Shown: positions 24,598 to 35,138 of the stretch, one piece after another | Position numbering within the stretch: the first letter of the stretch is position 1 | How the letters are laid out: each line of letters opens with the position of its first letter | DNA from: Capronia americana | Lineage: Eukaryota; Ascomycota; Eurotiomycetes; Chaetothyriales; Herpotrichiellaceae | NCBI GenBank assembly: GCA_016110215.1 | Contig: JADWQD010000016.1 | Coordinates: forward strand, 62,001-126,000 | Reading direction: 5' to 3' | Length of the DNA: 64,000 nt | Notes under the pieces: model-generated | Databases searched by the model: none | Seen by the model: only the letters and a program-made list of their open reading frames with translations | What the model was told of the DNA's origin: nothing | Made by a program: the position numbers and the translations under genes

Positions 24598-26902
24598 TCA
24601 GCGCTGCTGACCCTCGTCAACTCCAGACAAAGGAATCTCGATCGCAGCAGGAGCTCTCAGATGCTGCGTGGGCACAGCATCTTTGACTGCCACCTCATTT
24701 GCCACTCCCAGTAGTCGTCTGTTGCATTTGCACTTGAACACCGCGACTCGAGCCATGGCCGTTGCACGCCTGTCAAAGATGTTCATGTCAGGCCTGTCTC
24801 TTTTCAGCTGAAGGCGGTGATAACGTCGTAGATACATCGTCCTCGTGAGCCCTCGACAGATCCGACACCGATGGATCTCCTCGGCCTCTGCATGGATCCT
24901 GGCGGCCGCAATCTTTTGATCCAGCTGTCTACGGCGGAAGTCTCGTTTGCGCTCTGTTCGGCTCGTATAGCTGTTGAGTAAGTCACTTGGTCCGTCGACG
25001 GGTAAGGGTACACCGCCAGCAACCTTTCCGCCCGCCTTGAGTTGTGGATGCACAACCTTGGCAAGATCGCGCCCAATGATGATAGCCAGGAGACGCCTTC
25101 TGAGAAGAAGTTTGCGTGTCTTCTGTACAGCCCTCTTCTTCTTGCCAACTTTACCACCCACAGGCAAGCCGGAAAGAGGGAGTGGGAGCGATATAGCCGA
25201 AGTTCCTGCACTGATCGCATTGGTGACACTGGACGGGCCGACGGGGAGGTTCGCAGGGGCTGGGATAGCTGCTACCGCCGTTGACAGGGTGTTGAGCGGA
25301 GCAGTTCCTGCAGCTGCTGGACTTTGCTCGAGTGCCGATTGCATAGGAGTGGCCGGCACGCTGGCGCTGTTCATGGCTGTTGTTCCAACTGATGCAGCCA
25401 TGACCGTTCCACTAGGTCTGTGAATCCTGATAGCTGGAATGGAACGTGCCTGCGTAGGTCCAAATTTCCTAAATGATTCCGCTATGACCTCGACGGCACT
25501 CTCTGATTGCGTGAATAGGTGCGAGGCTGGCCTTGTGGCGTTTGAGGTAGCTGTGGTTGGTACGGCAGCTTCTTTGGGATCGTCAGCTGCTGTTTCTTGA
25601 GCGACACCTGGATCGGACGGTGTATTGGGAAGCCGAGCTTGCTCGTCTCTCGGTAGTTTTGCCGGCGTTTCAGAAGTCTCAGGTGTATTCGTTGCTTCTT
25701 CAGTCGACTTCTCTGAGTTATCATGTAAAGCTTGGACAACTTTTCCCTCAGGATGCTCGTGAGAAACAAAGATTTGTCCTTGAGCAGAGATGTCCGAGCT
25801 TGTCGGGGCAGGGATTGACGCCTCGGAAACGTTCAGCCGACCTTTCCCACGGTTTGCGAGAAACGGCAAGCTAATTTTCGAAATAATTGCCTGGTTCCCA
25901 CTGGCTTGGCTTGTGGAACCCTCTGATATGGTATTCCGCCGGCTAGTTCGTCGTGATTGCGGTTTACCGCCAGGGGCGCCACTTGCCTCACCTTTTTCCC
26001 CAGTTTGGGGAGCGGACATTTGAGTGTCGAACTCAATAGGGCCTGCAGCTTCGATGGTGGCAACAATTGGAAGCTTTGTACCTTCCGGGATTATGATCGA
26101 TATCGACTGAGCAGAAGCCTTTATCTTGATGCGTGATGGCTTCGAACCGAAGTTGGGAAGTGAAGTCCTCGGAGAAAGGGGAGGAGTTGGCGAGTCTGCA
26201 GAAAGCTTGCTTCTGATCGCTTGTTCAATGAACTGTATCTCCTCCTCTCGAAGCCCTTGCCGAGGGACAGCTTTGTTAGGGCGATAGTTGGAGGATGTCC
26301 GTTTCTGCGACTCAACGGCAGCTAAGTAACGCTCGCGAAGGAATGGTGCCGGGTTAGTGAGCGTTCGCTCAAAAGGGACTGTAGGGACTCGGCTGAGGAG
26401 GTCTTTCTAGTCTTATTAGCCAGAGGAGTGCAGAAGCCGCATCTACTGACTCTTTCAAAGCGACTGACGAGCGCCTCAACTGACGGCTTCTTGGCTCCAA
26501 AGAGGGCGGCTGATCCCAATACAGGCGGCGGAGCTGTGCCGATGCGAGGCTCGTGACCCTTCAGTAGGTTATTCTTCCGAGATTCAATGGTCAGTCTGTG
26601 CGAATTCTACACCTGTCAGACATAAGCGACGCTCTCCACTGTCCGAGGGAAGACATGCCGGCCCTTTTCCACCTTGCGAAGACTGGATGGGTTCAAGGTC
26701 AACAAGAGGAGCCAGACTCGGAGAATTCAAAGAGTGCTCGCAGGCAGGGTGTTCGGGCCAGGGCCAACCCAGGCCGGTGGAATGAGGAGAATATCGTCTA
26801 TTTGAGCGGCCACATGGACATGAAGTGCTCATTACTCATGTTGAAGGAACGTGAGGAGAAAAGCATAGCTGTAGCATACTCGCGTGGTAGAGATAAAACC
26901 AT
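24598..26902 (-). CDS. Unrecognised basic, Ser/Pro/Ala-rich protein (~658 aa)
   Basis: The main exon (26406-24598) is a long open frame. It is preceded by exon 26595-26451 across a 44-nt intron (GTCAGT...CTAATAAGACTAG). The joined frame reads SAALFGAKKPSVEALVSRFE then KDLLSRVPTVPFERTLTN. The first exon is tentative: 26902-26880 encodes MVLSLPR and joins in phase, but needs a ~284-nt intron. Visible features are a helical block around REEEIQFIEQAIRSKL, a long S/T/A/P-rich disordered region, a very basic segment (KKKRAVQKTRKLLLRRRL), and near the C-terminus a possible metal site of Cys pairs (CRICRG ... KCKCNRR). I do not recognise the family. A nuclear or nucleic-acid-associated role is only a guess from the basic patches. 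It is divergent from the PWI-domain gene. Confidence 0.65.
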
Positions 26903-27300
26903 AGCAGCCGACTTGAACAGAGCATGACGGAAGAGTGCGAGTGATACGACGGAGGCAGCCCAGGGTCGCTCTTGCACGAATCTGAGGAAGTCTGTAGAAA
27001 TAGGAAAGACTCAGTAATTTTGGCAGCGCATCATTCCTGCCAAATGTGGATTGCTAATGCAATGACTGATGCCCATGACAGTCTAAGAAATCCAACATTG
27101 ACGTCGTGATGAAGAGGAATTTTGGTCCAGCACGAGGCTGACGAGGCTGAAACACAATATAAAGCGAGCTCGCTCAACCTTCCCCTGCAATGCCACTGGA
27201 AGTCCGGCTGTGGAGATTCCTCAACTTTTCGAGGTTCACAACGCCGACTGCGATTCCCGAGGCAGAGCTGTACTTCCCATTGCTGCAGCCCAACAACACC
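26903..27300. promoter_or_regulatory. Shared divergent promoter region (~400 bp)
   Basis: This lies between the tentative start of the minus-strand unknown gene and the ATG of the PWI-domain gene. No clear TATA box or named operator is seen. An in-frame upstream ATG at 27190 could extend the PWI protein by 37 residues. Confidence 0.35.
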
Positions 27301-28912
27301 ATGGCCACCGCTGTGGATCAAAAGCTGCTTCGGCAGACCAAATTCCCGCCCGAGTTCAATCAGAAGGTCGACATGAAGAAGGTCAACATTGAAGTCATGA
27401 AAACGTGAGATTGGTAGCACAGGAAATTAGGAATGTCGCGTCGCTAACGTGCTTGAAACCAGATGGATTGCAGGCAAGATCTCCGAAATACTTGGTTCTG
27501 AGGATGACGTGGTGATCGAGCTATGTTTCAACCTGCTCGAGGGTTCGCGCTTCGTACGCCAGCATCAAGACCTTTCAGATGAACACAGCTGACCAAAGAC
27601 CAGCCCGACATCAAAGCACTTCAGATCTCGCTCACCGGGTTTCTTGACAGGGACACCCCTAAATTCTGCAAAGAGCTATGGAATCTGTGTTTAAGCGCTC
27701 AATCAAACCCGCAGGGTGTCCCGAAAGAACTTCTGGAGGCTAAAAAGTTGGAGCTCATTCAAGAGAAGGTAACACACTTATAACATCGGATTAGGACCAT
27801 GCTGATACTGCTAGATCGACGCTGAAAAGGCCGCCTCCGAGGCCAGGAACCGAAAGGACGAGGAACAAACCCGCGAGCTGGATATTGATACCATTCGACA
27901 GCGTGAGAGGGCCGAGCGTGGTCGAGGTAATCGAGGTGTCCCGCGCGGCGGTCGTGGGCGAGGATACGACTCTCGGCCCCGGAGGTACTCGAGGTCTCCG
28001 CCTCGCAGACGGTCTCCCTTCCGGGGCCCCCCACCACGGCGGGATTTTGACACCTATGTTCCCCGGGGTCGCGCCAGAGGAGGGCGAGATTCAGGGCGAG
28101 GCCGTGGCCGTTCTGCCACTAGATCGTCATCTCGTTCCTTATCCAGGTCGCCGTCTCCTTCGCGATCGCGTCGTGCCGCTCGGTCTGTCTCACGGTCTAG
28201 ATCTCGGTCCAAGACGCCAGTTTCCCCACGAAGCCCTTCGCCGGCGTTGAGGAGACGGCAGGGCAAAAGAAGCAGGAGTCGGACCAAGTCTCCTCTACCC
28301 AAGGAGTCGACGAAGTCAGGGAGGACTTCTAAATCACCTGGTGAAAGACGCAAACGATCTCCAGCGAGTTCTGATATATCACGCTCACGGTCACCTAGAA
28401 GACGACGAAACAGAAGCCGTTCGGAGTCTAGCCTCAGCCGAAGCCCGAGTCCCAAGCGACGCCGCTACCGACAAAGTCGTTCACGTTCAGCGTCACGATC
28501 AAGGTCAAGGTCGCGAGATGAACGAAGAGACTACAGAAGGGGTGACAGACGTCGCCGGAGATCCCCCTCATACCTCTCTGCCGATGGCAGTCGAAGCAAC
28601 AAGCGCGCTGATATTCTCAGGGGTCGCAATGCACACGATGACCACCGTCTAAGCCGCAGTCCTGATGAATATAGCGCCCGACGACGGCGAAGCCCGAGTC
28701 GGAGCCGAAGCCCTAGCCGACGACGACACCACAAACGAAGACGCTCAATGCAGCGATACGAGCCAGCTCCACGCCGACAGCACAACACCTCTTCGCCGGA
28801 GACTTCCCCTGAAGTTAAAAGACGGAAGCGTAACGGATCAGAAGACGGCTCAACGAGAGACTCACCTGGTAAGCAAAGTGTGAATGGACATGCCACTGGC
28901 GATTCGGATTGA
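27301..28912 (+). CDS. PWI-domain, RS-rich splicing protein (SRRM1/SRm160-like)
   Basis: Four exons (27301-27404, 27463-27553, 27604-27768, 27815-28912) give 485 aa. Residues ~10-110 form a PWI domain: LLRQTKFPPEFNQKVDMKKV, then TWIAGKISEILG, CFNLLEGSRFPDIK and LQISLTGFLDRDTPKF. The remainder is Arg/Ser-rich: an RGG-like part (GRGRGYDSRPRR), then dense RS dipeptides and SPSP blocks to the C-terminus. In animals, SRRM1 is a splicing coactivator that binds nucleic acid through PWI and other splicing factors through RS repeats; a nuclear pre-mRNA-processing role is inferred. The start at 27301 matches the family N-terminus (MATAVDQKLLRQTKFPP). A GTAAGC donor-like site at ~28868 near the 3' end could permit an alternative C-terminus. 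Confidence 0.88.
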
Positions 28913-29493
28913 TTTTGAGTGAATCCCGCCTGCGTTCTGCGTATGTGCATTGCAGTCCGGGTGCCGACAGCGCTCGAGAGATCATAATGTAGGATCCCAA
29001 CGGTCCAGTCTCTAACACAGAGCCTGTGTCGTGGGTGACGGGGGCGGGCGTTGTTGCTGGGAAAAGCGGAAGCCTCGGAATGATGTTTGGGACGCAGCCA
29101 TCGACCCCAGAAGGTGGCCGTACACAGCTTGAGCATTGAACATAGCTTGAGAGCCCTCGAGCCGTGGCATCCCAAATGGCTGTCGCATGATCGCTGTGTG
29201 GAAAGTTGCGGGCGTGTCCCTGATGATCCCTCGCGCAACTCAAATCACGTGCGAGTGGCGGGATTGGACTGGATTGAATCGCAATGCATGAAACACGTGA
29301 ATTGAAGTCCGCAGTCTGGACTTCGACTGATGCTCCCCCAACCTGATCCTTCAACCCTTCAGACCATCTTCAACTTTAATCAATCATTTTTGTAGACCCT
29401 TCAGAATCGTTCCTTTCGAGACTACGCTGATTTGCACGCCCACACATTGCAATCATCGCCGCTCCTTACCCGCCTTCATTTCCTTAGCCGACC
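28913..29493. other. Intergenic, promoter of LETM1-like gene
   Basis: There is no supported gene. The last ~150 bases are pyrimidine-rich. Small antisense ORFs here are extensions of shadow frames from the RS-rich exon. Confidence 0.4.
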
Positions 29494-29559
29494 ATGAGTT
29501 CAGGTCCCAGGATAGTCAGCAATGCCGCAGCCAGGAGGTTACTTATACAATGTCCGTGA
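29494..29559 (+). other. Upstream ORF overlapping the LETM1-like start codon
   Basis: ATG at 29494 opens a 21-codon frame ending TGA at 29557-29559, overlapping the main ATG (29550) by 10 nt in another frame. The peptide is Arg-rich (IVSNAAARRLLIQ) and could itself resemble a short mitochondrial presequence, but I found no intron that would join it in frame to the main ORF. Confidence 0.5.
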
Positions 29560-31324
29560 GACCATGGAAGTTGAATCTCAGATCGATACTGACCGAGGGG
29601 ACAGCGTATTCTCGCCTTTCATACTCCTCCCCTTTGACTGGCTACGCTTCACGCTCCAGATTCGCTCGAGACCTCCCCCCAAAGCTGTCCGCTCTGGCAA
29701 TCGCTCTCCCTCAAAGAAGTTATGCTACAGAAACCACATCAACCGGGACCGAGAGCGGGCCTCCTCCGGGATTTAACATCGATGAGGCTAAGAAACCATT
29801 GCCAAAGGAGGGGGACAAGAAATCGTCGTCATCCACGGCGTCTACCCCCTCGGTTGCAGATTTGAAGAAGTCGGATGAGCAATTACATGTCCCCAAAACC
29901 GTCGCGACTGCAACCGCAAAGACCAGAGCAATTGAGAATGCCAGTTTGGGCGAGTTGGCTGCCGAAAAGGCCGCTTCAGCCCGGAGTGACAAGGAGCATT
30001 CAACTGAGGTGGCGGCCAAAAAAGAAGAGTCAAAAAAGCTCACGCTTGGGCAGAAGATAAAAAGAGAAATTCAACATTACTGGGATGGAACCAAGTTGTT
30101 GGCCGCCGAGGTCAGAATCTCAACCAAGCTCGCATTAAAAATGGCTGCTGGGTATGAGCTCAGCAGGCGAGAGAACAGACAGGTGCGCATTATACCACGG
30201 TGATCGTGCAATGACACATACTGACGGTGCCTCAGCTTCAAAGAACCGTCCAGGACTTGGGCCGTTTGGTGCCGTTCTCGGTTTTCGTCATCGTCCCTTT
30301 CGCTGAACTGCTGCTCCCGGTAGCGCTGAAACTATTCCCCAACCTCCTTCCGTCGACATATGAGGGCCAGAAGTCCCGCGAGACCAAAGCGGCTCATCTG
30401 AGAGAAACCCGCAAGCAGGTCTCTTCCTTCCTCCGAAACACCCTCCGTGAGACCGGGTTGCCTGTTTCCGCGATCAACGCCAAAAAAGAGGAGTTTACTG
30501 AATTTTTCCGAAAAGTCCGCGCTACAGGAGAATCGCCCTCGAAAGAAGACGTTATTAAAGTGTGCAAGATCTTCAAAGATGATTTGACCCTGGACAACCT
30601 CTCAAGACCACAGCTTGTAGGGATGTGCAAATATATGAACCTCAACACCTTTGGGACGGATGCTATGCTCCGGTATCAGATCCGTCACCGCATGCGCCAG
30701 ATCAAGCGTGACGACAAGGCGATCTCCTACGAAGGCGTCGACTCGCTCTCAGTTCCCGAACTCCAAATGGCATGTGCCTCGCGCGGCTTGCGTACCCACG
30801 GCATGTCACCAGGCAAGCTCAGGGAAGACTTGCAAATGTGGCTCGACCTTCGCCTGAAATATAACATTCCTTCGACACTGTTGGTGCTCAGCAATGCATA
30901 TATGTATACATCCGGCAAGGACAGCGAGATTGACTCCCAAATCGACGCTCTGCAAGCCGTGCTGAGCAGCATTCCGGAGGAGTTGTTCCACGAAATCGAA
31001 CTGGAAGTCCACAATGCTGAAGGTGCCGCCACAAATAAACAACGTCTTGAGGTTTTGAAGGAACAGCAAGAGCTCATTGAAGAGGAGAATGAGCAAGCTG
31101 AGTCGACTAAACAGACCACCGATGCCAAGGGCGAGAAGAGTGCTGCCTCGACACCAAAGGACGATAAGGACATTGATGAAAAGCCGAAGCCGAAGCCAGC
31201 TGACTCTCAAGAAGAGACAAAGAAAGCCGATGCGAAGGGCGAGGCTCAGGAAGCTGAGCAGGACGTTACCGAGCAAGGCAAGCAAGAGCAAGAGCAAAAG
31301 ACTTCGGAGACCAAGAAGGACTAG
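29550..31324 (+). CDS. MDM38: LETM1-domain mitochondrial inner-membrane protein (Mdm38-like)
   Basis: Two exons (29550-30182, 30236-31324; 53-nt intron) encode 573 aa. The N-terminus is Arg/Ser-rich and ends near ALPQRSYATE, a typical fungal mitochondrial presequence cleavage region. A low-complexity K/S/A/E segment follows. The LETM1 core has KREIQHYWDGTKLLAAEVRI, then the single membrane span VPFSVFVIVPFAELLLPVAL. After it come DDLTLDNLSRPQLVGMCKYM, RMRQIKRDDKAI and the ribosome-binding-domain-like LSVPELQMACASRGLRTHGM, and an E/K/Q-rich coiled-coil tail. Mdm38/LETM1 proteins support K+/H+ exchange and bind mitoribosomes for membrane insertion of respiratory subunits. The overlapping upstream ORF could reduce initiation at this start. 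Confidence 0.92.
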
Positions 31325-31900
31325 GTCGACTTGGGCTCGACTTCTATCTCCTCGGGTAAAGGAGGAAACCAGTCTTACGGCTCTCCGCTCGTCTGATGTG
31401 GTTGATGGCATAGCCCCGGTGAGACAGGAGCTCCAAAATATAGACTACAGCAAGGGTTGGAAATGGCGAATGACGAGGCCTAGTATGTGCTTTGACCGAC
31501 GTGATCGGAGACAGAACGGTGGACCAAGATCAAGTCCAAGCTCAATGTTAGCTAAAAGAGTGCAACAACTGGCGTTTTCACGAATTCCATAGAATTTACA
31601 ACTTCACAATGTCAATATTCAATATTCAACTCCGCCATCGCCGACGGGTTACACGCGAACCATTCACTCACTGATCCTGCAATCTGTCAAATTGGAGGTA
31701 TCCAGCCGCACATGGGCACCGGCGAGCTACTGTAGCCACTGAGCAGATCGAAGTCAAGATCCAGCATCGGGAAGTTATCTGTGGTCCCTGTGACAGGATA
31801 TCTTTCTACTGTATCTATTTCCGTGTATTCGTATATAGTCTATACCCCGGCTCGACGTCCACAACATTGCTAGCCCGCCTACCTACAACGAACAATTAAC
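31325..31900. other. Intergenic between convergent genes
   Basis: This holds the 3' ends of the LETM1-like gene and the cytochrome b5-FMN gene. A frame at 31077-31592 is a shadow of the LETM1 coiled-coil exon running into the 3' region. Confidence 0.4.
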
Positions 31901-33448
31901 TTACAATTTTGTCTCCCTCGCGATCCCAGACTCAGCGTCCGCCCACGCCACGGCATAAGGATGCCGCCGCGTCTTCACGACCCACTTATCAATCGCCCCG
32001 GAATTGACATACTCGGGCCGGCAGTCGTCGACGCTCGCAACGCCGACGTTCCTCATCGCGACCTCGAACTCGTCCCTCAGGATGTCAATCAGCGCCTCGA
32101 CGCCCTCCTGGCCATAGCCCGTGGCGAACAGCGCGGGCCTCCCGATCCCCGCGGCCACGGCGCCGAGACACACGAGCTTCAGGATGTCGGTGCCGCGACG
32201 TATGCCGCCGTCGACAAAGATGGAGAAGGGGCGCGCCCGCCCGGCCCTCACGGCGGGGGAGTTGGGGTGATGACGGGTGAAGACCTCGGGATACCGCGCG
32301 TGCAGCTCCAGCAGCACGAGCAGCGCCGGCGGGGAGGTGTCGAGGTTGCGGCCGCCGTGGTTGGAGAGCACGACGCCTTCGAGGCCGTGGTCGAGCGCGA
32401 GCTTGACGTCGTCGGCGGCCATGATCCCCTTGAGGACGAGCGGGAGCGCGGTCTGGCGCCGCAGCCACGCGATGTCCGCCCAGTGCAGGTCTGGGTCGAT
32501 GAAGCTCCCCATCAGGCGGCCGTAGCCGCCGCCCTTCTTGTCGTTCTTGGCCGACGAGGTCATCATCGGGTTTTGGATCGATTCGTCGGCCTTGACGCGC
32601 TCGTCGGCCTCGCGCTTCCCCGCCGCGGCGGCGTCCGTGGTCACGACGATGCCGCGGATGTTGGCGTGCGCGTGGATCCGGCGCAGGAGGGCCTCGGACT
32701 TGGCCCGCTCTCGGTTGACGTACAGTTGGAAGAGGAACGGGTGGTCGGCCACCTCGGGCTGCGAGACGATCTCCGACGCCGAGTAGCTCGCGTTGTTGGA
32801 GATGCACTGGAGGATGTGCCGCGATTGGGCGGCGCGGGCGAGCGCCAGCTCCCCGTCCGGGTGGATGAGGCGGGCCATGGCGGCCGGGGCGATCATCAGG
32901 GGAAAGGACACGGGGTGGCCGAGGATGGAGGTCGCGGTGCTGATGTGGTCGACTCGGCGCATCACCCGCGGCCGGAACAGGACTTTGTTGTACAGCCGCG
33001 CGTTGAGGTCGCGGGTTATCAGGTCGTTGGCGGCCGAGGAGTAGAAGGCCCACGTCTTTGCGGTGGCGGTGTTGCGGGCCGCCAGCTCGAAGTCGTGCGC
33101 GTTGATCAGTGATTCTAGTGGTGGTTTCTCTGACGAGGAGGCAGGTTTCGACTGAGGCGCCTCGTGTGCTGGAGGGGTCGACCATTCCGCCGAGATGGTC
33201 GATCGGTCCAGAACGCCCTTGAGAGCGTCTGCTGGGAGATTGTTCTTGATGATGGCTGGCGAGTGGATTTCATTGTATGCCTGTGTGGCGTCTCGGCCGG
33301 CATACTTGTAGATGATGCCTGGACCGCCAGGGTGTTCAGGGGCGAATTTCGTGATGTCCCACACCTGGCCGTCGACGACTATCCAACAGTCGGTGTCTTT
33401 GTTGTGCGCTGAGATCTCTGAGACGGGGATCTGGCGTGGTGCCATCAT
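31901..33448 (-). CDS. Cytochrome b5-fused FMN-dependent 2-hydroxyacid dehydrogenase (CYB2-like)
   Basis: A single exon of 515 aa. Residues 5-85 are a cytochrome b5 domain with axial heme histidines in EHPGGPG (His39) and EIHSP (His62). Residues ~110-500 are an FMN-dependent alpha-hydroxyacid dehydrogenase barrel: APAAMARL, FQLYVNRERAKSE, VTTDAAAAGKREAD, LVLKGIMAADD (Lys) and LSNHGGRNLD (catalytic His and Arg), then FVDGGIRRGTDILK for phosphate binding. Flavocytochrome b2 oxidises L-lactate to pyruvate; the true substrate here is unknown. It differs from mitochondrial Cyb2 in having no presequence and in ending -TKL, close to a peroxisomal PTS1. The residue aligned by eye with yeast Tyr143 is Phe135 (TWAFYSS). 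The exon is GC-rich, which explains a long antisense shadow frame. Either of two adjacent ATGs may start it. Confidence 0.88.
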   Translation of the reverse strand: MMAPRQIPVSEISAHNKDTDCWIVVDGQVWDITKFAPEHPGGPGIIYKYAGRDATQAYNEIHSPAIIKNNLPADALKGVLDRSTISAEWSTPPAHEAPQSKPASSSEKPPLESLINAHDFELAARNTATAKTWAFYSSAANDLITRDLNARLYNKVLFRPRVMRRVDHISTATSILGHPVSFPLMIAPAAMARLIHPDGELALARAAQSRHILQCISNNASYSASEIVSQPEVADHPFLFQLYVNRERAKSEALLRRIHAHANIRGIVVTTDAAAAGKREADERVKADESIQNPMMTSSAKNDKKGGGYGRLMGSFIDPDLHWADIAWLRRQTALPLVLKGIMAADDVKLALDHGLEGVVLSNHGGRNLDTSPPALLVLLELHARYPEVFTRHHPNSPAVRAGRARPFSIFVDGGIRRGTDILKLVCLGAVAAGIGRPALFATGYGQEGVEALIDILRDEFEVAMRNVGVASVDDCRPEYVNSGAIDKWVVKTRRHPYAVAWADAESGIARETKL

Positions 33449-34095
33449 GGAACGAATTGGGATCGAGATTAGAGTCCTCGCGAAGCTTTCTTACCTGGCT
33501 GGCTGGAGGGGATCGGGAGACGCGAAAGAGTGCTCAATGTCTGGATATATAAAGAGGACCGAACTCACATTTTCAAGGTCAAACGGTAGCATCTCCATGT
33601 AGACCGTTACTTCTCCATCGGCTGAAGGTATTTTTACCGGCTGGCAAGGCCGGCCATGATCTGTTTAGCCGCTTATCGATGGCGTTGCGTGTCGACAATC
33701 TTGAGAAAAGAGATCGATGGAGAAGGCTGCCGGCGTCCAGGCCGGTGCGGAGGAGTTTCTGCCTCCTTCGGCGTCGGCGGAATTACTGCCGGGCGCACAG
33801 AGTTGCGTGTTTGAACATTCACAACAAGCTCATCTAGATCTTGTTCCTGCAGCCGCACCAAGACCTGCAGAAAATCTGATGCCATTGCGGCTGAAGGCCG
33901 TTCTAGCCCGCGACCATATCCGCCTCCTCAGACCTTCTTCAGCCTTGTCTGTTGCTTGCGTGAACCCTGGTGGTGAGAATCCAGTCATCTGATTTACTGT
34001 TGGTGACTCGTTACTGAGTGGATAAAGCACTACGTCTTGCGAGATGGCCCGGTAAAGGATCTATTGCTCCCTGCTACAATCGCAGATTCACCTAC
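33449..34095. promoter_or_regulatory. Shared divergent promoter region (cytochrome b5-FMN gene / TatD gene)
   Basis: A TATATAAA-like element lies at 33546-33553, ~100 nt upstream of the minus-strand gene; read on that strand it is TTTATATA. Short ORFs here (33673-33885 -, 33717-33992 +) overlap on opposite strands and are not supported. Confidence 0.4.
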
Positions 34096-35138
34096 ATGAC
34101 CATGGGGGGCTACGCAACGCCCTTGAGGTACGCCGACGTATGTCAACGGACACGGTGCAGTACCTTCCAGATGCTAACAGGGACCAGGTCGGCATCAATT
34201 TGGGGGATCCGGTCTTTCGAGGGATTTACCACGGAAAGCAAGCACACGAAGACGATCTAAGCGATGTTGTCCAGAGAGCACTAGATGTTGGTGTCAAAAA
34301 GTTGATGATCACTGGTTCCAACCTAAAAGAGTCCCACCATGCGGTGGACCTCGCGAAGCAATATCGTATGCCGGCCTTTCCTGCGTGTGGCGGTCTTCAC
34401 TGACGTCCTCTAGCTGGCGTATGCTATGCGACGATCGGAGTCCATCCATGCTCAACCCAAGACTTCGAGAATTACAGCGGCGGGCCCGACGCTCTGATCA
34501 AAGAGTTGCGGAACCTCACTCTAGAAGCGAAGGAGCAGGGCCAGGCAGTAGCATTTGGCGAGATCGGGCTGGACTACGATCGATTGTTCCTCTCACCCAA
34601 GGATGTCCAGCTCAAGTACTTCAAGCTCCAGCTCGACTTGGCCGAGGAACTGCAAATGCCACTATTTCTACACTCGAGAGCATGCAGCGAAGACTTCGAA
34701 AGACTCATCGGGGAGCGGTTGGACAAGTTGCCCAAACGAGGACTGGTACATAGCTTCACCGGGACCGTGCCGGAGATGGAGTCTCTGTGCAGACTCGGAT
34801 TCGACATTGGAATCAACGGATGCAGCATGAAGACGGAGGACAACCTGGAGGCGGTGAAGGCCGTCCCACTTGACCGACTTCAGATTGAGACCGATGGGCC
34901 ATGGTGCGAAATCCGAGCGTCCCACGCCTCTTCCCAACACCTCAAGGACGGACCTAGTGTTCCAAAAGCAGTCAAAAAGGAGAAATGGCAGAAAGGAATG
35001 ATGGTCAAGGGCAGGAACGAGCCTGCGACCATCGTCCAAGTGGCTCACGTGATCGCGCGAGTCAAAGGCATTTCGGTCGAGGAGGTCTGTGAAGCAGCAT
35101 GGAAGAATTCGACCGAGATGTTCAGCCTGGGAGTGTGA
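34096..35138 (+). CDS. TatD-family metal-dependent nuclease (TATDN1-like)
   Basis: Three exons (34096-34137, 34188-34365, 34414-35138) give 314 aa. Phases join cleanly: RYAD|VGINLGDP and KQY-P|GVCYATIGVHP. Motifs typical of the eukaryotic TATDN1 branch are IGVHP, the metal ligand region GEIGLDYDR, FLHSRA, VHSFTG and the C-terminal LQIETDGPWCEIR. As in TATDN1, the N-terminal His-x-His of bacterial TatD is replaced by GINL. TatD proteins are TIM-barrel Mg2+-dependent 3'-5' exonucleases; yeast TatD has been linked to DNA degradation in apoptosis. Roles here are inferred from the family. Start choice: the first ATG of MTMGGYATP; a second Met is two codons on. Confidence 0.9.

Noticed and set aside
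31961..33112. 383-codon frame antisense to the cytochrome b5-FMN gene
   Set aside because: A shadow of a GC-rich exon; composition is dominated by G, R, V, E and H, with no domain, while the other strand matches a known family over its full length.
33673..33885. 70-codon minus-strand ORF (MASDFLQVLVRLQEQ...) in the cytochrome b5-FMN/TatD promoter
   Set aside because: Moderately protein-like, but short, with a Pro/Arg-rich end, competing ORFs on both strands and no family match.
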